Below, one piece after another: positions 17,486 to 25,410 of a stretch of DNA of 64,000 nt. Every line of letters starts with the position of its first letter. Position 1 is the stretch's first letter. Under the pieces are notes generated by a model, which saw nothing but the letters and a program-made list of their open reading frames with translations, was not told the DNA's origin and did not search any database. The stretch spans positions 3,507,001 through 3,571,000 of the forward strand of contig NZ_CP015381.1 of NCBI RefSeq assembly GCF_001854245.1, read 5' to 3'. Source of the DNA: Desulfococcus multivorans. GTDB lineage: Bacteria; Desulfobacterota; Desulfobacteria; Desulfobacterales; Desulfococcaceae. Made by a program: the position numbers and the translations under genes.

Positions 17486-18907
17486 ATGGATGTGAACCGC
17501 AACCGGATTCCCGCCCATATAGAGACGATCCACCTCATCGCCGTTTGCGGCACGGGCATGGGCGCGCTTGCCGGCATGCTCAAGGACCTGGGCTACCGGG
17601 TCACCGGATCGGATCAGGGAATCTACCCGCCCATGAGCGATTTTCTCGCCGGAAAGGGCATTCCGGCGGCCCCGGGGTTTTCAGGGGACCACCTGGCCCA
17701 CCGCCCGGATCTCGTCGTGGTGGGCAATGCCGTCACCCGGGAAAACCCCGAGGCCCTGGCCCTGATGGAGATGGGGCTTTCGTACTGCTCCATGCCCCAG
17801 GCCGTCAACCATTTCGTCGTTCGAGACCGACAGGTCCTTATGGTCGTGGGAACCCACGGCAAGACCACCACGGCGTCGATCCTGGCCTGGATGCTCCATT
17901 GCGCGGGTCTGGACCCCTCCTTTTTCATCGGCGGGATTGTGCGGGATTTTCAGAGCAACTATCGTCTGGGCGGGGGCCCCTTCATCGTCATCGAGGGGGA
18001 TGAATACGACACGGCCTTTTTCGACAAGGGCCCCAAATTTCTTCACTACGATCCCGCCGTCGCCGTTCTTACCGGCGTCGAGTTCGACCATGCGGACATC
18101 TACAAGGATCTTTCCGCCGTCAAGCAGGCCTTCGGTCGCCTGATTCACCGGATGAACCCCACCAGCACCCTGATCCCTTATGACGGCGACCCCAATGCCG
18201 CGGAGTTGGCCAGCGCATGCGGGTGCCGGGTCCTGCCGTACGGCCATCGGCCCGACTCCCCCTGGCGGCTTGGAGGCATCGAATCGGCCCCGCCGTGGAC
18301 CCGCTTCGAGGTCCTCCGGGACGGCCGGCGCTTCGGCGCCTTCAACACCCGACTCATGGGCCGGCACAACCTCGAAAACATTCTCGCCTGCATGGCTGCC
18401 GGAGACGCCGTCGGCATCCCGAAGGCGGCCATGGCCGCGGCTCTCGAAAGCTTTCAGGGCCCGCGGCGACGCCAGGAGGTCCGGGGGGTGAAGCGGGGAG
18501 TCACCGTCATCGACGACTTCGCCCACCATCCCACGGCGGTACGGGAGACCCTCCGGGCCGTCCGCAGCTTCTATCCCGAAGGGCGACTCGTGGCCGTGTT
18601 CGAACCCCGGACCAACACGAGCATGCGCCGGGTGTTTCAGGCGGTCTACCCCCAGGTGTTCGAGGACGCCGATCAGGTCCTGATCCGGAAGCCCTCCCGC
18701 CTCGACAAGGTTCCGCCGGAGGAGCGCCTCTCCTCGGAAGCCCTGGTGGCGGATCTGAAACAGCGCGGCATGGACGCCCGCCATTTCGACGACACCGACG
18801 CCGTCATCCGGTTTCTGGTGGAAACCGCCGAATCCGGGGACACGATCCTGATCATGTCCAACGGCGGCTTCGACAACATTCATGAACGGCTGCTGGCGGC
18901 CCTGTAA
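17486..18907 (+). CDS. mpl: UDP-N-acetylmuramate tripeptide ligase
   Basis: A 473-residue Mur ligase of the Mpl type, which recycles peptidoglycan tripeptide by joining it to UDP-MurNAc. Features are the N-terminal IHLIAVCGTGMGALAG, ATP loop GTHGKTTTASIL, FIVIEGDEYDTAFFD, LMGRHNLENILA and DDFAHHPTAVRETL. The length matches the family. The gene stands alone between the sirtuin and the hairpin element upstream of hypC, with an AGGAAGTG ribosome-binding sequence in front. Confidence 0.95.
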   Translation: MDVNRNRIPAHIETIHLIAVCGTGMGALAGMLKDLGYRVTGSDQGIYPPMSDFLAGKGIPAAPGFSGDHLAHRPDLVVVGNAVTRENPEALALMEMGLSYCSMPQAVNHFVVRDRQVLMVVGTHGKTTTASILAWMLHCAGLDPSFFIGGIVRDFQSNYRLGGGPFIVIEGDEYDTAFFDKGPKFLHYDPAVAVLTGVEFDHADIYKDLSAVKQAFGRLIHRMNPTSTLIPYDGDPNAAELASACGCRVLPYGHRPDSPWRLGGIESAPPWTRFEVLRDGRRFGAFNTRLMGRHNLENILACMAAGDAVGIPKAAMAAALESFQGPRRRQEVRGVKRGVTVIDDFAHHPTAVRETLRAVRSFYPEGRLVAVFEPRTNTSMRRVFQAVYPQVFEDADQVLIRKPSRLDKVPPEERLSSEALVADLKQRGMDARHFDDTDAVIRFLVETAESGDTILIMSNGGFDNIHERLLAAL

Positions 18908-18972
18908 CGTCGCCGGCCGAAAGGACCCCCGTTTCATTGACAATCGGCATCACAATCGATAGAGTGATAATT

Positions 18973-19071
18973 CAACTGTCGACTTTCATGATGGCGACCG
19001 GAAAGCGGTTCCGGGAGGATACGGCCCGCGCCCCTTTCCTCCCGGAACCGGCCTGTGAAAGTCGACAGTTG
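18973..19071. repeat. Dispersed hairpin element, copy A (complete form)
   Basis: A nested palindrome in the mpl-hypC gap. The outer arms are 18973-18988 and 19056-19071 (16 bp, perfect, caactgtcgactttca). The inner arms are 19007-19019 and 19037-19049 (13 bp, perfect, ggttccgggagga). The loop is 19020-19036. A 16-base core, ccgggaggatacggcc, at 19011-19026 is shared with the copies at 32315 and 59056. This is the only copy in the window with both inner arms. It does not resemble a rho-independent terminator because no T-run follows immediately. Confidence 0.85.
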
Positions 19072-19193
19072 AGGTGATAAAAAGTGATTATTTAACGCCT
19101 TCGGGAATCGCCGCACAAGCCGGCGGACCTCCCGAGGCCGTCGGCGTCGGCATCGAAACCCGTGCCGTTCAACCAGAGGAGTAGCGCATCCAG

Positions 19194-19448
19194 ATGTGCC
19201 TTGCCATCCCCGCGAGGGTTATCGGGATCGACGGCGACACCGCCGTCGTCGACGTGGACGGAATTCGGCGGGAGTGCAGCCTGGTGTTGGCGGAAGACGC
19301 CGCGGTCGGCGCCTACGTGATCGTCCACGCCGGGTTCGCCCTCCACGTCATCGATGAGATCGTCGCCATGGAATCCCTCCGGCTGCTCCGGGAGGCGGGG
19401 GCCGCAATGGACGGGGAAGCTTTCGACGCTTCCGAACCGTCGAGTTGA
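19194..19448 (+). CDS. hypC: HypC/HupF-family hydrogenase maturation chaperone
   Basis: An 84-residue HypC. It starts with the invariant MCLAIPARV, whose Cys2 holds the Fe(CO)(CN)2 unit with HypD, and continues with the usual small beta barrel (DGIRRECSL, VGAYVIVHAGFALHVID). It works in making the NiFe-hydrogenase cofactor. hypF lies two genes downstream, but hypA, B, D and E are not in the window. The nfeD gene begins 15 bases later. Confidence 0.93.
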   Translation: MCLAIPARVIGIDGDTAVVDVDGIRRECSLVLAEDAAVGAYVIVHAGFALHVIDEIVAMESLRLLREAGAAMDGEAFDASEPSS

Positions 19449-19463
19449 TGTCGGAGGCCCGCC

Positions 19464-19922
19464 ATGGAGATGCTGAAAGACCCCGTGACCCTCTGGTTCC
19501 TCATCGGACTCTTCTGCGTCATCGTCGAATTTTTCGCGCCGGGGGTGATCATCGTCTTCTTCGGCGTCGGCGCCTGGGTGGTCGCCCTCCTCTGCCTCGG
19601 GGCGGATGTAGGCGCGCCGCTTCAGATCGCCGTCTTTGTCGTTGTCTCCATCGGCTCTCTCGTGCTGCTCCGCCGGAGATTCACCCCCCGCCCGGACAGC
19701 GGCCCGGACCTGACGGACGATTTCATCGGCCGGACCGCCGTCGTACTGGAGCCCCTTCGCCGGGGCCGGCCCGGCCGGGTGGTCTTCAAGGGCGCCGCAT
19801 GGAAGGCTGAAACCGCGTCCGAGGAGCTGCTGGAAAAAGGCCGCTACGTCTCGATCGTCGGTCGGGACAGCATCCTGCTGTTTGTCGAACCCCTTCACGA
19901 GGAGGAGTACCGAAAGATATGA
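19464..19922 (+). CDS. NfeD-family membrane protein
   Basis: A 152-residue protein with two or three N-terminal membrane segments (WFLIGLFCVIVEFFAPG, then IIVFFGVGAWVVALLCL and IAVFVVVSIGSLVLL) and a soluble C-terminal OB-fold domain (FIGRTAVVLEPL to SIVGRDSILLFVEPL). NfeD proteins pair with stomatin-like SPFH proteins, and the next gene is one, overlapping by four bases. The pair probably forms a membrane microdomain or protein-quality complex. Confidence 0.92.
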   Translation: MEMLKDPVTLWFLIGLFCVIVEFFAPGVIIVFFGVGAWVVALLCLGADVGAPLQIAVFVVVSIGSLVLLRRRFTPRPDSGPDLTDDFIGRTAVVLEPLRRGRPGRVVFKGAAWKAETASEELLEKGRYVSIVGRDSILLFVEPLHEEEYRKI

Positions 19923-20914
19923 GCCTCTACACCCTGATCACCGCCGGCATCGCGGTTTTCGTCATCGTCGTCTTCTTCAAGACCATCCGCATCGTCCCCC
20001 AGAGAACGGCCTATATCGTCGAAAGACTGGGCAAATACAGCCGGACCCTCGAGGCCGGATTCCACATCCTGGTGCCGTTTATCGACCGCATCGCCTACCG
20101 CCGTTCCCTCAAGGAGGAGGCGGTGGACGTGCCCCAACAGGTCTGCATCACCAAGGACAACGTCTCCATCGGGGTGGACGGCATCCTCTACCTCCAGGTG
20201 GTGGACGCCCAGAAATCCTGTTACGGCATCGAGGATTACAAGTACGCCGTCATGCAGATGGCCCAGACCACCATGCGGAGCGTCTTCGGCACCTTCGATC
20301 TCGACGGCACCTTCGAGGCCAGGGAGGTCATCAACATGCGGGTGGTGGAATCGGTGGACGAGGCCAGCGACGCCTGGGGCGTCAAGGTGACACGCTATGA
20401 AATCAAGGATATCGAGCCGCCCCAGAGCATCATCGAGGCGATGGAGAAGCAGATGAAGGCCGAGCGGGACAAGCGGGCCGAGATCGCCGAATCCGAAGGA
20501 AAACGACAGGCGGAAATCAACCGCGCCGAGGGGCGCCGCCAGGCCATGATCGCGGAGTCCGAGGGGGAAAAGCAGAAGCGGATCAACGAGGCCGAGGGTC
20601 GGGCACAGGAGATCGAGCGGGTGGCCGAAGCCACGGCCCGGGGCATCGGGAAGATCGCCCAGGCCATCCAGCAGGCAGGGGGGCTTCAGGCGGTCAACCT
20701 CCGCATCGCCGAACAGTACATCCAGGAATTCGGAAATCTGGCCCGAACCAACAACACCATGATCATCCCCGCCACCCTTTCGGATGTCGGCGGCTTCATT
20801 GCCGCGGCCAAGGGAATCCTGGACGTCTTCGACACACCGGCTGCGGAGCCCGGGGCCGCAACAGCGACCCCGCCGGCGTCGCCGGTGACCCGCTGGGATC
20901 TTCCCAAACCCTGA
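19919..20914 (+). CDS. Stomatin-like SPFH/Band 7 protein (QmcA-type)
   Basis: A 331-residue protein. One N-terminal membrane segment (LITAGIAVFVIVVFF) is followed by the SPFH domain (VPQRTAYIVERLGKYSRTLEAGFH, DGILYLQVVD) and a long charged coiled coil from about residue 180 to 240, rich in EAEGRRQA/ESEGEKQ-type repeats. It oligomerises into rings at the membrane. The overlap with nfeD shows translational coupling. hypF follows after three bases, so hypC-nfeD-SPFH-hypF read as one unit. Confidence 0.93.
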   Translation: MSLYTLITAGIAVFVIVVFFKTIRIVPQRTAYIVERLGKYSRTLEAGFHILVPFIDRIAYRRSLKEEAVDVPQQVCITKDNVSIGVDGILYLQVVDAQKSCYGIEDYKYAVMQMAQTTMRSVFGTFDLDGTFEAREVINMRVVESVDEASDAWGVKVTRYEIKDIEPPQSIIEAMEKQMKAERDKRAEIAESEGKRQAEINRAEGRRQAMIAESEGEKQKRINEAEGRAQEIERVAEATARGIGKIAQAIQQAGGLQAVNLRIAEQYIQEFGNLARTNNTMIIPATLSDVGGFIAAAKGILDVFDTPAAEPGAATATPPASPVTRWDLPKP

Positions 20915-20917
20915 TCC

Positions 20918-22414
20918 ATGGTATCCAGAACCCTCTACATCAGCGGCGTCGTCCAGGGGGTCGGGTTTCGTCCTTTCGTCTATCGGCTGGCCCGCCGACA
21001 CGGCCTGAAGGGAGAGGTGGCCAACGCGTCGGCGGGGGTCCGCATCCGTCTTGAGGGAACGGTCGACGCCGTCACGGCTTTCTCCCGGGAGATCACGGCG
21101 TCGCTGCCCCCCCCGGCCGTCATTACCGAAGTCCGGGCCGTGGACACGGCGCCCATCGCCGTCGACAACGACGCAGCGCATCGGGATCTGTCAGGCATCG
21201 CCGACGGATTTCTCATTCATGACCGGGACATCTGCCAGAGAAGCGACGATGCCGTTGTCCGGCATATCGACGGCCGCAGCCGCTTTATCCGCCGTTCACG
21301 GGGATATGCCCCCGCGCCCATCTTTCTGCACCGATCCCTGCCGCCGATTCTGGCCTGCGGCGCCGAATTGAAGAACGCGGTCTGCCTCACCCGGAAACGA
21401 TGCGCCTATTTGAGCCCGCACATCGGGGACGTGAGAAACCTCGAGACCTACCGGTTCCTGGACGCCGTCATCCGGCACCTCGAACACATCCTCGCCATCG
21501 CCCCCGAGATCATCGCCCACGACGCGCATCCCGACTACCTCAGTACCCGGTATGCCCGGATGCGATCTTCCGGAACGAAGATCCCCGTCCAGCACCATCA
21601 CGCCCACGTCGCGGCGGCCATGGCGGAAAACGGACTGGAAGGCCCCGTCATCGGTCTCGCCTTCGACGGCACGGGTTTCGGCACCGACGGGGCCGTATGG
21701 GGCGGAGAGGTCTTGACGGCCGACTACCGATCGTTTGAGCGGGCCGCGCATCTGGCCTACACCCCCATGCCCGGGGGTGATGCCGCCGTTCGGGAGCCGT
21801 GGCGAATGGCCGTGGCCTATCTCCACGGGGCTTTCGGTGATGCCCTCCGGGAACTGGACCTTCCCATGCTCAGACGCCTCGACGCGGACCGGATCGATGC
21901 CGTTCTCGCCATGGTCAGGGGAGGATTCCAGGCCCCGCTCACCTCCAGCCTGGGGCGACTGTTCGACGGTGTCGCCGCTCTTCTCGATATCCGGTATGAC
22001 GTCACCTTCGAGGGACAGGCGGCCATGGCCCTCGAAATGTCGGCCGATCCCTCGGAGACCGGCTGCTACCCCTGCGAACGCCCGGCTCAAAACAGCCGGG
22101 AAATCCCGCTCTTTCCCATCATCGAGGGCGTGGTCCGGGATCGTCTCTCAGGGCTTTGCGTTCCGGTCATCAGCCGAAAATTCCACAACACCCTTATCCG
22201 CCAATTCACGACGCTGTGCACCGATATTCGCTGCAACACCGGGCTTGACAGGGTCGTCCTGAGCGGCGGCGCCTTCCAGAACGTCATTCTGCTGAAGGGC
22301 TTGATCCGGGCTTTGACCGGAGCGGGATTCTCGGTCTTCAGTCACGCCCGCGTCCCCACCCATGACGGCGGGATCTCCCTGGGCCAGGCCATGGTGGCCG
22401 CCGCGACCGTCTGA
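20918..22414 (+). CDS. hypF: HypF with internal deletion of zinc-finger and YrdC regions
   Basis: 498 residues, whereas HypF is normally about 750. The acylphosphatase domain is intact (VVQGVGFRPFVYRLARRHG, residues 10-28) to about residue 76. The sequence then passes directly into the very end of the YrdC-like domain (GIADGFLIHDRDI, FIRRSRGYAPAPI), followed by the whole Kae1-like carbamoyltransferase domain (HHHAHVAAAMAENG, VLSGGAFQN). The four-Cys zinc fingers and most of the YrdC-like domain, which forms carbamoyl-adenylate, are absent, yet the frame stays open. HypF normally makes the thiocarbamate on HypE for hydrogenase cyanide ligands; this form should not do so alone. Confidence 0.88.
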   Translation: MVSRTLYISGVVQGVGFRPFVYRLARRHGLKGEVANASAGVRIRLEGTVDAVTAFSREITASLPPPAVITEVRAVDTAPIAVDNDAAHRDLSGIADGFLIHDRDICQRSDDAVVRHIDGRSRFIRRSRGYAPAPIFLHRSLPPILACGAELKNAVCLTRKRCAYLSPHIGDVRNLETYRFLDAVIRHLEHILAIAPEIIAHDAHPDYLSTRYARMRSSGTKIPVQHHHAHVAAAMAENGLEGPVIGLAFDGTGFGTDGAVWGGEVLTADYRSFERAAHLAYTPMPGGDAAVREPWRMAVAYLHGAFGDALRELDLPMLRRLDADRIDAVLAMVRGGFQAPLTSSLGRLFDGVAALLDIRYDVTFEGQAAMALEMSADPSETGCYPCERPAQNSREIPLFPIIEGVVRDRLSGLCVPVISRKFHNTLIRQFTTLCTDIRCNTGLDRVVLSGGAFQNVILLKGLIRALTGAGFSVFSHARVPTHDGGISLGQAMVAAATV

Positions 22415-22454
22415 CGAGCATAATGCCGCGGCGAGCGGCTGAAAAGGATCGTTC

Positions 22455-23183
22455 ATGATTGAGTTCAAAAAGGTCAACAAATGGTTCGGACGGCACCACG
22501 TGCTGAAGGACATCGATTTTCATGTGAAAGCCGGGGAAACGGCGGTCATCTGCGGGCCCAGCAGATCCGGAAAGAGCACCCTCATCCGGTGCATCAACCA
22601 GTTGGAACGGATCAAGTCGGGTGAAATCTTCGTGGACGACCTGCCGGTCCACGACAAGGCCACCAACATCACAAGGCTCAGGGCCGAGATCGGCTTCGTC
22701 TCTCAGCAGTTCAACCTCTATCCCCATATGACGGTCATGGAGAACATCACCATCGCCCCCATCAAGGTCAAGAACGTTCCCAGGAAAACGGCCGAAGCCA
22801 TCGCCCTGGACCTGCTGGAAAAGGTCGGCATCCATGACAGGGCGGGCGCCTATCCGGCGCAGTTATCCGGCGGACAGCGACAGCGCGTGGCCATCGCCCG
22901 GGGGTTGGCCATGCAGCCCAAAATCATGCTCTTTGACGAACCGACGTCGGCCCTGGACCCCGAGATGATCAACGAGGTTCTCGACGTTATGCGAAAGCTG
23001 GCTGCAGAGGGAATGACCATGGCCGTCGTGACCCACGAAATGGGGTTTGCCCGGGAGGTGGCGAGCAAGGTGGTGTTCATGGATGACGGCAGAATCATCG
23101 AAACCGGAACCCCCACGGCGTTTTTCACCGCACCGGAGGACGAGCGGACCCGCTCGTTTCTCGGCAAGATTCTCAAGCACTAG
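22455..23183 (+). CDS. Polar amino-acid-type ABC transporter ATPase (orphan)
   Basis: A 242-residue single ATPase of the GlnQ/HisP class: Walker [11 protein letters not shown]-loop [14 protein letters not shown], signature LSGGQRQRV, Walker [15 protein letters not shown] and H-loop VTHEMGFA. The family couples to amino-acid permeases and a periplasmic binding protein, but neither lies on either side. Its permeases must be elsewhere, or it is a remnant. It begins 40 bases after hypF and overlaps the convergent radical SAM gene by four bases. Confidence 0.9.
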   Translation: MIEFKKVNKWFGRHHVLKDIDFHVKAGETAVICGPSRSGKSTLIRCINQLERIKSGEIFVDDLPVHDKATNITRLRAEIGFVSQQFNLYPHMTVMENITIAPIKVKNVPRKTAEAIALDLLEKVGIHDRAGAYPAQLSGGQRQRVAIARGLAMQPKIMLFDEPTSALDPEMINEVLDVMRKLAAEGMTMAVVTHEMGFAREVASKVVFMDDGRIIETGTPTAFFTAPEDERTRSFLGKILKH

Positions 23184-24097
23184 CCGCCGTATCGCCCCCC
23201 CTGGAAACGATGGGCGGCGGTCAGGGTCTCACGAATGCGGTTCAGGGTGGATCGGTCGCGGGCCCAGTCGGGGGCGACAAGCTCATCCGGGTGAGGATCG
23301 CCGGTGAGACGCTGGATGACGACCTTTGGGGGGAGATGCTCCAGAAATTCACAGACCAGGTCTACGTATTCGGACTGGGTCAGGCATTGGTAAGCCCCAG
23401 TCCGGTACATGCGCTCCAGGGCCGTCCCCCTGACCACGTAAAGCAGGTGGATTTTGACTGCGTCAATCCCCATCTCGGCCAGAGCCTTTGCCGTTTCCAT
23501 CATCTCTCCGCGGCTTTCCCCCGGCAGCCCCAATATGACGTGGGCGCAAACGCGGATACCCCGCCGCCGGGTCTCGGCCGCCGCTCTCCGGAAACAGGCG
23601 ACGTCGTGCCCCCGGTTGATGCGCCGCAGGGTCTCGTCGTGGGCCGATTGGAGACCGTACTCCACCCACATCAGGGTCCGTCGGCCGTAATCCCCGAGGA
23701 GATCCAGCACCGCCTTGTCCACGCAGTCCGGCCGCGTGCCGATGCTGAGGCCCACTATCCCGGGAACGGCTCCGAGGGCCTCGTCGTACAGTCGCCGAAG
23801 CACGGGCACCGGCGCGTAGGTGTTGGAAAAGGACTGGAAGTAGATCAGAAACTTGCGGGCCTTGTAGCGGCGGGCGACGAATCGGCTGCCGACCCGGATC
23901 TGTTCGGTGATGGAAAGCCCTTTGGCATGATTGCCGGTGCCCGATCCCCGGCGGTTGCAATAGATACATCCGCCCCGGGCTACCGTGCCGTCCCGATTGG
24001 GACAGTCGAGGCCGGCATCCACGATAATCTTCTGGACCCGCTCCCCGAAGCGATCTCTCAAATAGGCGTTGAAATCCCTGTACGGCAAAGCCGTCAT
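23180..24097 (-). CDS. Radical SAM protein, TIGR01212/YhcC family
   Basis: A 305-residue radical SAM protein. The cluster cysteines are in [17 protein letters not shown], a family-specific spacing longer than the plain CxxxCxxC. Other conserved segments are [39 protein letters not shown] and [12 protein letters not shown]. Members are linked to tRNA modification or unknown reactions; the substrate here is not determined. A hairpin (24116-24141) separates it from qmoC upstream. Confidence 0.9.
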   Translation of the reverse strand: MTALPYRDFNAYLRDRFGERVQKIIVDAGLDCPNRDGTVARGGCIYCNRRGSGTGNHAKGLSITEQIRVGSRFVARRYKARKFLIYFQSFSNTYAPVPVLRRLYDEALGAVPGIVGLSIGTRPDCVDKAVLDLLGDYGRRTLMWVEYGLQSAHDETLRRINRGHDVACFRRAAAETRRRGIRVCAHVILGLPGESRGEMMETAKALAEMGIDAVKIHLLYVVRGTALERMYRTGAYQCLTQSEYVDLVCEFLEHLPPKVVIQRLTGDPHPDELVAPDWARDRSTLNRIRETLTAAHRFQGGRYGG

Positions 24098-24115
24098 GGC
24101 GTTCCTCGAAACAGC

Positions 24116-24141
24116 GAGGGGAAGCCCGAAGGCTCCCCCTC
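24116..24141 (-). terminator. Hairpin downstream of qmoC
   Basis: An 11-bp stem with one mismatch (gaggggaagcc / ggctccccctc) and a CGAA loop, between the end of qmoC and the start of the radical SAM gene. On the minus strand it would stop or attenuate transcription leaving the qmo genes. No strong T-run follows, so it could equally be a 3'-end stabilising structure. Confidence 0.5.
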
Positions 24142-24175
24142 ATCATCCGAAGACAGCAGCGTCCCGGGTTGTCTG

Positions 24176-25324
24176 TTATTTTCTGCCGGTGTATTCGGCG
24201 TAGGCCATGGCCACCGTCCGGTAGATGATGTGGGCGAACTTGGAGAACGGCAGGCACATGAAAAACACCCAGATGCAGAGCAGATGGATGAAATAGATGA
24301 AATAAGAGAGACCGGCGGCGCCCCCCAGGCGGGTCATCTGGGTCAGCATGCCCGTGGCGCCCAGGGCCAGGGCCAGGCCGATGATGAACCAGTCTTTATA
24401 GGCGGAAACCTGGTCCGGCTTGGCCGTGCGGTCCTTGATCATCAGCGCCGCGCCGATGATGAGGGCTACGCCGGCAATGTTGGCGAGCCATTTCACCGGG
24501 TTCAGCTGGGAATAGGGCCCATGGATCCCGAAGCCGTAAAGGACGACAAAGAAGATGTTCGTCACGATGAACAGACCCAGAAAACCGAAGAAGACCATCA
24601 TGTGAGAGGTGGCCCGTTCGGTGTTCTCGCCGCACTCGGTGAATTTCTTGTGCTTGAATATCCCGGGAATGACCCGGACCAGCGCCTCCGCAAAACCCTT
24701 GGGGTCGATCTTCTGGAGGGTCGTCTTGCCGGTTTCGAGCGCATCCTTGTGGATGTCGGCAATTAAGCGTTTCAGGCCCATGGCAAAAATGCCGATGGCC
24801 GCGAAGAAGGTCGGAATCATGATGATGTCGACCAATGTGGTATGAATGAATTTGGCATGCACGATCTCCTCGCCCCCGGGCGTGAAATCCAGGAAGTGAA
24901 AGCCGAGGATGTTGCCGATAATGCCGAGCACGATGAAAAGAACGGCGGGAATCGCGAACAGCACCGGCAATTTCTTGGGATCGTTGAAAAGCTCGGCCAG
25001 CTTCTTGGGCTGGGCATACTCCTGGATGGCATAGGCCCGAATGGCGCCCAGAACGTCACCGGGTTTGGCGCCTCTGGGGCACAGGGTCGAACAGTCGCCG
25101 CAGTTGTGGCACAGCCAGATATCGGCATTCCCCACCAGCTTGTCCTTCAACCCCCAGGACGCCGCGATCATCTCTTTGCGGGGAAAGGGCTTATTGTCCG
25201 GAGAAATCGGACATGCCACAGCACAGGTCGCACACTGATAACACTTCTTGAGATCTTCGCCACCAAGCCCGATGACCTCGTTGATAAATCCGACGTCGGG
25301 CTCCACCACATATCTATCCGTCAT
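24176..25324 (-). CDS. qmoC: Quinone-interacting membrane oxidoreductase subunit QmoC
   Basis: A 382-residue protein. The N-terminal HdrC-like part has two iron-sulfur motifs (CYQCATCAVACP and CHNCGDCSTLCP). The C-terminal half is a HdrE/NarI-like membrane domain with about six hydrophobic segments that should bind haem b and quinone. It links the menaquinone pool to QmoA/B and hence to APS reductase. The start at 25324 is fixed by AGGAGG seven bases upstream. It is the last gene of the aprBA-qmoABC block. Confidence 0.96.
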   Translation of the reverse strand: MTDRYVVEPDVGFINEVIGLGGEDLKKCYQCATCAVACPISPDNKPFPRKEMIAASWGLKDKLVGNADIWLCHNCGDCSTLCPRGAKPGDVLGAIRAYAIQEYAQPKKLAELFNDPKKLPVLFAIPAVLFIVLGIIGNILGFHFLDFTPGGEEIVHAKFIHTTLVDIIMIPTFFAAIGIFAMGLKRLIADIHKDALETGKTTLQKIDPKGFAEALVRVIPGIFKHKKFTECGENTERATSHMMVFFGFLGLFIVTNIFFVVLYGFGIHGPYSQLNPVKWLANIAGVALIIGAALMIKDRTAKPDQVSAYKDWFIIGLALALGATGMLTQMTRLGGAAGLSYFIYFIHLLCIWVFFMCLPFSKFAHIIYRTVAMAYAEYTGRK

Positions 25325-25410
25325 CTCAGTACCTCCTGATCCGTTAAGAATGGCGTGCCGGCGGCGGAAACCCATCCTCCGCCGGCGTCCCACTTGCTGT
25401 TTTTACCTGA

